Source: Acidobacteriota bacterium (GTDB taxonomy: Bacteria; Acidobacteriota; Thermoanaerobaculia; Multivoradales; JAHEKO01). Taken from it: a DNA stretch of 10,217 nt. Both the position numbers and the translations under genes were made by a program. Below are positions 6,032 to 10,217 of this stretch, piece after piece. Location: positions 1 through 10,217 of the forward strand of contig JAUWSP010000048.1 of the NCBI GenBank assembly GCA_030610025.1, read 5' to 3'. A model generated the notes under the pieces. That model was not told the DNA's origin, ran no database searches, and worked only from the letters and a program-made list of their open reading frames with translations. Each line of letters starts with the position of its first letter. Position 1 is the first letter of the stretch.

Positions 6032-8182
6032 TCAGCTCATCGAGTCGATCAGTGTGAGATAGCGTGGATGCTCGCGGAGCGGCTCGAAGTCACCATCGTT
6101 GAGAATCCACTCCTTGGATGCGAAGCCTGCGGCCACCGCCCGTTCGAGGTAGTCGACCGCTTCCTCCAAGCGCCCGGCATTCGAATACGTGCAGGCAACG
6201 TTGTAGAGAATGGCCGCATCGTCTGGATCGATCTCAACGGCTTTCGCTGCCCATTCGAGGCCCTGTTCAGTCCTTCCGACGCCGATCAGTGCGCCTGAAC
6301 CAAGGTAGAGAGCTCGGGCATCGTCCGGGTTCAGATCCAGGTGCTTCTCGATCACCTCGAGTCCTCGCCGGTGACAGTCCTTCGCCTTCTCAGAGTGTCC
6401 CAACCCGTGGTAAACGGAGCTTAGAAGACAGAGCGATTGAAAGTCTTCTGGCCGAACCTCGCTCGCTCGCTCGAAGTGTTGAGCAGCTTCCTGGAGCTTA
6501 CTCTGCTGCCAGCTGGAGCGGCCGTAGAAGTAGTGCGCCTCGAACAGCTTTGGGTCGAGGCGAATCGCGGCCTCGAAAGCCTCTTCGGCTTCCTGGAAGC
6601 GTTCTTGTAGAGAGAGCGCGAGGCCACGGGAGGCGTGGGCCTCCGGGCTCTCGGCGGCCAACTCCAGCGCTTTGCGACTGGCCTCGTCGGCACGCTTCAG
6701 ATTGTCTTCGCTCTTGTCGAAATAGAGATAGAGAAGGGAGGACGAGTCGGCGATACCGGCGTAGGGAGCAGCGAAGTTCGGATCGATCTCGATGGCCCGA
6801 TCGAACATCTGCAGGCCTCGCTCGTAGGTCTTCTTGATCCCACGATGGAAGAGATTCCTGCCACGCAGGTAATACTCGTAGGCCCGAACGTCGACCGCAG
6901 CCTGGTGCTGAATCGCCTTCTTCTCTTTCGGGCTGAGGGTTACCTGAAGGGCCTTGACGATGCTCTCCGAGATCTCGTCCTGGACTTCGAAGACGTCCTC
7001 TAGTTCGCGGTCGTAGCGCTCCGACCAGAGCAGGGCGCTGTCCTGAACATTGACCAACTCGGCGCTGATCCGGACCCGGTTGCCGGCCTTGCGGACACTT
7101 CCCGAAAGTACGGTCTCTACTGTGAGCCGCTCGCCGATCTCTTTGGGATCGGTGGTCTTGTCGACGATCTGGAAAGCAGCCATGCGCGAGGCTACCCGCA
7201 GATCGGCCACTTTCGACAGGGCATTGATGATGTCCTCGGCGATACCCTCACAGAAGTAGTCCTGATCCTTCTGCGGACTCATGTCTTTGAGAGGTAACAC
7301 TGCCACGGAGCGGGGCTGATCCGATATCACCGGCTTCAACTCGGCCGGCAGATCCTCCAGGTCGTTGCGCAGGTCCTTGGCCGTCTGATAGCGCCGCTCC
7401 GGGTCCTTCTGGAGGCAACGCTGGATCACCCTGTCGAGTTGTCGCGGTACATCGGATCGGGAATCGGTGATGGGGAGCGGCCGATCGCGCAGGATCGCCG
7501 AGATCAAGGACGCCGAGCTCTCGCCCTTGAAAGGTCGCTCACCGGTCACCATCTCATGCAGGAGGATTCCCATCGAGAAGATGTCGCAGCGGTGATCGAC
7601 CGACCGACCTTCGAGCTGCTCGGGGGCCATATAGGGAATCGTTCCCATCACCAGCCCTGCCTGGGTGAGGGCCTCGGTGGGCATCAGGGTCTGATCGATG
7701 GCGTCCTCGGCAACGAGGAGTTTCGCCAGGCCGAAATCCAGTACCTTGATCTGCCCCTCGGGGGTGACCATCACATTGGCGGGCTTGAGATCCCGGTGCG
7801 TGACACCCCTGTCGTGGGCGGCAGCCAGGGCTTGGGCCAGCGGTACCGCAATCTCGAGGAATCGGTCGAGATGCATACCACCGGAAGGAACCAGATCAGC
7901 CAGGGTTTGTCCCTGCACCAGCTCCATGGTCAGAAAATGGAGACCATCGGCCTCCTCGACCGAGTAGATGGTGACGATGCCAGGGTGGTTGAGCGAGGCG
8001 ACGAGCTCGGCCTCTCTCTGGAACCGACGAAGCCAATCTGAATTCTCGGCCATGTCGGTGGGCAGGACCTTGAGCGCTACCTCTCGCTTGAGACGAGTAT
8101 CTTCAGCTCTATAGACCGCACCCATCCCACCGGCACCCAGCTTGTCCAGAACGCGATAGTGCGACAGGTTCTTACCAATCAT
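6032..8182 (-). CDS. Ser/Thr protein kinase with FlgO-like domain and TPR repeats
   Basis: A 716-aa three-part protein. Residues 9-275 are a Hanks-type kinase with everything needed for activity: glycine loop GAGGMG (16-21), Lys38 in VALKVL, HRDLKPAN (129-136; catalytic Asp131), DFG (149-151) and APE (186-188). The HRD arginine and a Thr-rich activation loop (Thr165, 169, 173, 181) suggest activation by phosphorylation. Residues about 290-415 match the FlgO/TolB-like domain: SVAVLPLKDMSPQKDQDYFCEG, VLSGSVRKAGNRVRISAEL, and LLWSERYDRELEDVFEVQDE. Residues about 430-690 are TPRs such as SPEAHASRGLALSLQERFQEA. I see no transmembrane helix, so it is probably cytosolic. The start ATG 8182 gives the family's usual 'MIGK.LSHYR' N terminus; the open frame continues upstream to 8581 but runs antisense through the membrane-protein gene. 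Kinase-FlgO-TPR fusions are abundant in Acidobacteriota and relatives; their substrates are largely unknown. Confidence 0.92.
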   Translation of the reverse strand: MIGKNLSHYRVLDKLGAGGMGAVYRAEDTRLKREVALKVLPTDMAENSDWLRRFQREAELVASLNHPGIVTIYSVEEADGLHFLTMELVQGQTLADLVPSGGMHLDRFLEIAVPLAQALAAAHDRGVTHRDLKPANVMVTPEGQIKVLDFGLAKLLVAEDAIDQTLMPTEALTQAGLVMGTIPYMAPEQLEGRSVDHRCDIFSMGILLHEMVTGERPFKGESSASLISAILRDRPLPITDSRSDVPRQLDRVIQRCLQKDPERRYQTAKDLRNDLEDLPAELKPVISDQPRSVAVLPLKDMSPQKDQDYFCEGIAEDIINALSKVADLRVASRMAAFQIVDKTTDPKEIGERLTVETVLSGSVRKAGNRVRISAELVNVQDSALLWSERYDRELEDVFEVQDEISESIVKALQVTLSPKEKKAIQHQAAVDVRAYEYYLRGRNLFHRGIKKTYERGLQMFDRAIEIDPNFAAPYAGIADSSSLLYLYFDKSEDNLKRADEASRKALELAAESPEAHASRGLALSLQERFQEAEEAFEAAIRLDPKLFEAHYFYGRSSWQQSKLQEAAQHFERASEVRPEDFQSLCLLSSVYHGLGHSEKAKDCHRRGLEVIEKHLDLNPDDARALYLGSGALIGVGRTEQGLEWAAKAVEIDPDDAAILYNVACTYSNAGRLEEAVDYLERAVAAGFASKEWILNDGDFEPLREHPRYLTLIDSMS

Positions 8183-8218
8183 CGATTCACTCGTTATTCC
8201 CGGAGAGTGGGAAGCGAT

Positions 8219-8227
8219 TCTATACCA
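8219..8227 (-). promoter_or_regulatory. Extended -10 promoter for the kinase gene
   Basis: Minus-strand TGGTATAGA is a TGn-extended -10 (TATAGA, 5 of 6 consensus). It would start transcription near 8212, about 30 nt before the kinase ATG. There is no good -35. It has the same architecture as the promoter proposed before the cystathionine gene. Confidence 0.45.
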
Positions 8228-8228
8228 C

Positions 8229-8259
8229 GCGACAGCAACGCCACCCGGCCATGTACAAT
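8229..8259 (+). promoter_or_regulatory. Candidate promoter for the small membrane protein
   Basis: TACAAT (8254-8259, 5 of 6) is a good -10. GCGACA (8229-8234, 4 of 6) could be the -35, but the 19-bp spacer is long. Transcription would start near 8266, about 37 nt before the ATG at 8303. It lies back to back with the kinase promoter, so one regulator bound here could affect both genes. Confidence 0.35.
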
Positions 8260-8302
8260 CGAGGCAATTATTCCATTCATCACTCATCCGGAAGGGGGAA
8301 CC

Positions 8303-8704
8303 ATGAACTGGTCCAAGGCCATTCTCGCGGGGATCGTAGGTGGAGTCGTCATGACGCTGGCTGACTATGTGATGCACGGCATCATCATGGCCGACACCTA
8401 TGCCAAGTACCCTGTGTTTCGCCAGGACGATGCCGGAGTGCACTACTTCTTTCTTGCCGGGATCTGTGTGGCCATCATGGCTGCCGTCCTCTTCGGCAAG
8501 ACCCGATCTGCTTGGGCTGAAGGAGTCATGGGTGGAGCCACTTTCGGTTTCTTTCTGGGTCTCGTGGCCTTCTTCACGCACTTCTACAATCCTCTCGTGA
8601 TCGAAGGGTTTCCGTATTACCTGAGCTGGTGCTGGGGAGGAATGAACGTCATCGCGTTTGTGGTTCTGGGGGCCGTGCTCGGTGCCATGATCAAGAAGGC
8701 GTAA
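8303..8704 (+). CDS. Small four-helix membrane protein of unknown function
   Basis: A 133-aa integral membrane protein with four predicted helices: about 5-27 (AILAGIVGGVVMTLADYVMH), 47-65 (FFLAGICVAIMAAVLF), 74-93 (GVMGGATFGFFLGLVAFFTH) and 110-130 (GGMNVIAFVVLGAVLGAMI). Polar residues inside or next to helices (Asp21, His25, His93, Asn96) could be functional, as could the Gly-rich helix faces. Positive residues at the C terminus (KKA) and around the helix 2-3 loop (KTR) suggest that both lie in the cytoplasm. I do not recognise the family. The ATG has a strong AGGGGG site (8293-8298), 4 nt upstream; the open frame before it has no protein-like features. It is divergent from the kinase gene with only 120 bp between them, so shared control is plausible, but no functional link is shown. 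Confidence 0.8.
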   Translation: MNWSKAILAGIVGGVVMTLADYVMHGIIMADTYAKYPVFRQDDAGVHYFFLAGICVAIMAAVLFGKTRSAWAEGVMGGATFGFFLGLVAFFTHFYNPLVIEGFPYYLSWCWGGMNVIAFVVLGAVLGAMIKKA

Positions 8705-8756
8705 CGCAACGGCCGGACTAGACTAGGTGCCACCCAATTCTGGGCGTCCGGTCGGC

Positions 8757-8787
8757 AGAGGCCATGCTCTTTGCGCCTTTGGCCTCT
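8757..8787. repeat. Inverted repeat AGAGGCCA / TGGCCTCT, possible terminator
   Basis: A perfect 8-bp stem (8757-8764 with 8780-8787) and a 15-nt loop, about 50 nt past the stop of the membrane-protein gene and followed by TTTGG. It may be a weak terminator for that gene, or a palindrome associated with the nearby RAYT transposase. Confidence 0.35.
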
Positions 8788-8952
8788 TTGGTCACCGATT
8801 CGAGGCGGTACTGGTGGCAAATCGGCTCAGCCAAGGCTTTTCAAAGTGGTAGCGGCACTATTTGGCAGGCTGCTGATACAGGGCGGCCTCTGTCACACGC
8901 TGCCTCGTGCCATCGAATCGCTCTATGGTTTCGATAGGGTGCTCGCCAACCG

Positions 8953-9894
8953 CTATCCTGGCACTGACTCAGGGACCCAACCAACAAAGGGAAGCCGTGG
9001 TGGAAAGCTTCCCTCGGGGAAGCTCGCACCCAGGTTCCCCGCACGGAGCTTCTCCGCCGCCTCGCCATAAGCACTGAGAAACCAGCCGTAGGCTTCGATG
9101 AGCTCCCTGCGGGCCGCCTTCGTGAATGCATGAAAGGCTGGTGCCGGGGTCTTCTTGAGCTTGCGGGGTCGGTCGTGAGGATCTAGGGCCACGATGGCTT
9201 TGACGCCCAGGGGCTGAGTCCTCTCTTTGGCATGGCGTTTCGCGGTTTCTGTTTCGATCTGCGTTATCAGCTCAGCGACGCGGCTCCTCATTCTCTGCTT
9301 CGAGAGATGACGCCAGCAGGGCAAGGGCTCGAGCCGAAGTGTCTCGGGCGTTGCATACTCGAGGCGGCGAAACTTCTCTCGCCGAGTTCGTGCCGCATAC
9401 TCCTTGGTGCGATCAAACCACCAGCCATGGAGGGGCAGGCCCTCTGCCAGGGCGCGCACACAGTGGGCTCCAGGCCACTGCTGAGGCCGAGCTACGAGGC
9501 CCTCCTTGCAGCCGTGTGACAGAAGGTAGCGCAGGCGACCCATCTGGGCCGCTTCTTCTTGGCTGATCACGATCGCTTGATATCTACGACCCCAGAACTT
9601 CTCCTTCCAGCCATGCAGTCGGCCTGCTTCACGGGCGAGGTTCGAGTTGAGGTAGTTCATGAAGCGGGCAAGCATCAGGGCGTCTTCGACGCTGAGGAGA
9701 AGGTGGTAGTGATTGGAGAGGAAGACGAAAGCATGGATCTCGACCGGGTAGAGCTCTTGGGCTCGGGCCAGGACCCCGACGACAATGGACCTGAGCTCGT
9801 CGGTGGGCTTGAGCAGAAAGCGGCCTTGCACGGTCCGGCAAGTCACCTCAACCAGTGCACCGCCATGAGGAATGAACCGCAATCGCCTCGCCAT
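8953..9894 (-). CDS. REP-associated tyrosine transposase (RAYT, Y1 HUH family)
   Basis: A 313-aa protein of the IS200-like/TnpA-REP family, which nicks single-stranded DNA at hairpins through a tyrosine. It shows MARRLRFIPHGGALVEVTCR at the N terminus, the metal-binding HUH motif His62-Tyr63-His64 in FLSNHYHLLL, ARFMNYLNSNLAREAGR (76-92), KFWGRRYQA, and the likely nucleophile Tyr123 in GRLRYLLSHG. That tyrosine aligns with the 'DYIxxNPVKHG' tyrosine (Tyr115) of E. coli TnpA-REP. It is longer than classical RAYTs (about 165 aa): residues 140-313 form an added region with PLPCWRHL and a basic segment. ATG 9894 was chosen because the conserved N terminus starts there; GTG codons at 9921 and 9915 are alternatives. 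The last 25 codons encode the hairpin at 9006-9024. RAYTs are usually single-copy domesticated enzymes that spread REP palindromes; no complete insertion-sequence ends are seen. Confidence 0.9.
   Translation of the reverse strand: MARRLRFIPHGGALVEVTCRTVQGRFLLKPTDELRSIVVGVLARAQELYPVEIHAFVFLSNHYHLLLSVEDALMLARFMNYLNSNLAREAGRLHGWKEKFWGRRYQAIVISQEEAAQMGRLRYLLSHGCKEGLVARPQQWPGAHCVRALAEGLPLHGWWFDRTKEYAARTRREKFRRLEYATPETLRLEPLPCWRHLSKQRMRSRVAELITQIETETAKRHAKERTQPLGVKAIVALDPHDRPRKLKKTPAPAFHAFTKAARRELIEAYGWFLSAYGEAAEKLRAGNLGASFPEGSFPPRLPFVGWVPESVPG
8989..9024. repeat. Hairpin and three-copy arm inside the 3' end of the transposase gene
   Basis: AGCTTCCC (9006-9013) and GGGAAGCT (9017-9024) form a perfect 8-bp hairpin with a 3-nt TCG loop. 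A further copy of the arm, GGGAAGC, lies at 8989-8995 and can pair with 9007-9013 instead, leaving an 11-nt loop. All copies are within the transposase reading frame, encoding ASFPEGSFPPRLPF. Small loop, GC-rich stem and location beside a RAYT gene make this a candidate REP-like recognition hairpin. Confidence 0.6.
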
Positions 9895-9910
9895 ACATCC
9901 AAGGACGCAT
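9848..9910 (-). CDS. Possible 20-codon leader ORF overlapping the transposase start
   Basis: On the minus strand GGAGG (9919-9915) is followed after 4 nt by ATG 9910. That frame encodes 20 residues beginning MRPWMYGEAI and stops at TGA 9850-9848. It overlaps the transposase start (9894) in another frame. The ribosome site fits this small frame better than the transposase ATG, so it could limit transposase translation or be chance. There is no peptide homology I recognise. Confidence 0.2.
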   Translation of the reverse strand: MRPWMYGEAIAVHSSWRCTG

Positions 9911-9939
9911 TTCACCTCCACGATCTTTTAGATTCGGAT

Positions 9940-9980
9940 GGCACCTCTCTGGGGGAAGGCCATCTCAGGCCTAGGGTGCC
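9940..9980. repeat. Nested inverted repeat between transposase and L,D-transpeptidase genes
   Basis: Outer arms GGCACC (9940-9945) and GGTGCC (9975-9980) enclose inner arms AGGCC (9957-9961) and GGCCT (9968-9972) with a 6-nt loop. The inner hairpin overlaps the L,D-transpeptidase stop codon (TAG, 9973-9971). It could act as a weak terminator for that gene (no T-run follows on the minus strand) or be a second palindrome beside the RAYT gene. Confidence 0.4.
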
Positions 9981-10217
9981 TTGGTGCGAATCCCCCCCGG
10001 CACGCCGGTTGTCAAGGCTGTGCGCAGGTGCTTGTCGCGGCCATAGACGTCATCCCGGAAGTGGGAGGTGCCATCCGTTTCCACCCATGAGGTCCAATAG
10101 ACCAGATAAACCGGAATCGGGCTTGGCAGTGTTATGACACGCCGCGAACCGCTGTCGACCGTCTGCTGGATGCGCTCAGCGCTCCATCCGAGATCAGCCA
10201 GGACGTAGGTCGCGAGG
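9971..10217 (-). CDS. L,D-transpeptidase, YcbB type (3' end only)
   Basis: An open minus-strand frame enters from the right edge and ends at TAG 9973-9971, giving the last 81 residues. They contain LADLGWSAERIQQTVDSG, then ITLPSPIPVYLVYWTSWV and DGTSHFRDDVYGRD. The 'PIPVYLxYxTxWVxxDGxxxFRxDxYGxD' block is the characteristic C-terminal region of YcbB-type L,D-transpeptidases, which follows the YkuD catalytic domain. These periplasmic enzymes form 3-3 cross-links in peptidoglycan (meso-Dap to meso-Dap). The catalytic Cys/His motif, peptidoglycan-binding domain and signal peptide are beyond the window, so activity cannot be judged. The gene is 76 nt upstream of the transposase in the same direction, with a nested inverted repeat between. 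The tail after YGRD (about 20 residues, ending IRTKAP) is not conserved to my knowledge. Confidence 0.85.
   Translation of the reverse strand, partial: LATYVLADLGWSAERIQQTVDSGSRRVITLPSPIPVYLVYWTSWVETDGTSHFRDDVYGRDKHLRTALTTGVPGGIRTKAP

Noticed and set aside
8183..8581. N-terminal extension of the kinase
   Set aside because: It runs antisense through the membrane-protein gene and the promoter region; the usual kinase N terminus starts at 8182.
8953..9980. Complete IS200/IS605 insertion sequence with TnpB
   Set aside because: No TnpB/IscB-like frame is present and no matched left and right ends can be assigned; the protein is RAYT-like.

Overview
The window is ordinary chromosomal DNA from a GC-rich bacterium, mostly housekeeping and signalling genes, with a mobile-DNA-associated corner at the right end. 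Three things suggest an Acidobacteriota-like (or similar soil or sediment phylum) genome: a Ser/Thr kinase of the 'MIGK..SHYR' type fused to a FlgO-like domain and TPRs, a long REP-associated tyrosine transposase (RAYT), and a ComEA-like/GspH-like pair. This is inference from gene style, not from a phylogenetic marker.

Left part (1-1557, + strand): a secreted ComEA-like helix-hairpin-helix protein overlaps by 4 nt a GspH/FimT-type pseudopilin. A strong hairpin follows directly after the pseudopilin stop. Next is a cutA gene interrupted by one in-frame amber codon.

Sulfur block (1571-3942): a Cys/Met-metabolism PLP enzyme (cystathionine gamma-lyase/synthase type, - strand) converges on cutA and diverges from mtnA (methylthioribose-1-phosphate isomerase, + strand). 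The shared 125-bp intergenic region carries an extended -10 promoter for the PLP gene. Together the pair links methionine salvage to transsulfuration.

Middle (3943-6031): 730 bp without a convincing gene, partly AT-richer than its surroundings, then a membrane-anchored protein with about nine TPRs. Between this gene and the convergent kinase gene lies a short open stretch resembling an IS91-family transposase motif.

Signalling block (6032-8704): a 716-aa protein with Ser/Thr kinase, FlgO-like and TPR regions (- strand) is divergent from a small four-TM membrane protein of unknown function (+ strand). Candidate promoters for both lie in the 120-bp gap.

Right end (8705-10217): a RAYT/Y1 HUH transposase (- strand) whose 3' coding end contains a near-perfect 19-nt hairpin plus a third copy of its arm. 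Upstream lie a nested inverted repeat and the 3' end of an L,D-transpeptidase (YcbB type, - strand) that runs off the window.

I see no defence system, CRISPR array, tRNA or rRNA. The best candidates for a second look are the RAYT-embedded hairpin, the amber in cutA and the IS91-like remnant.
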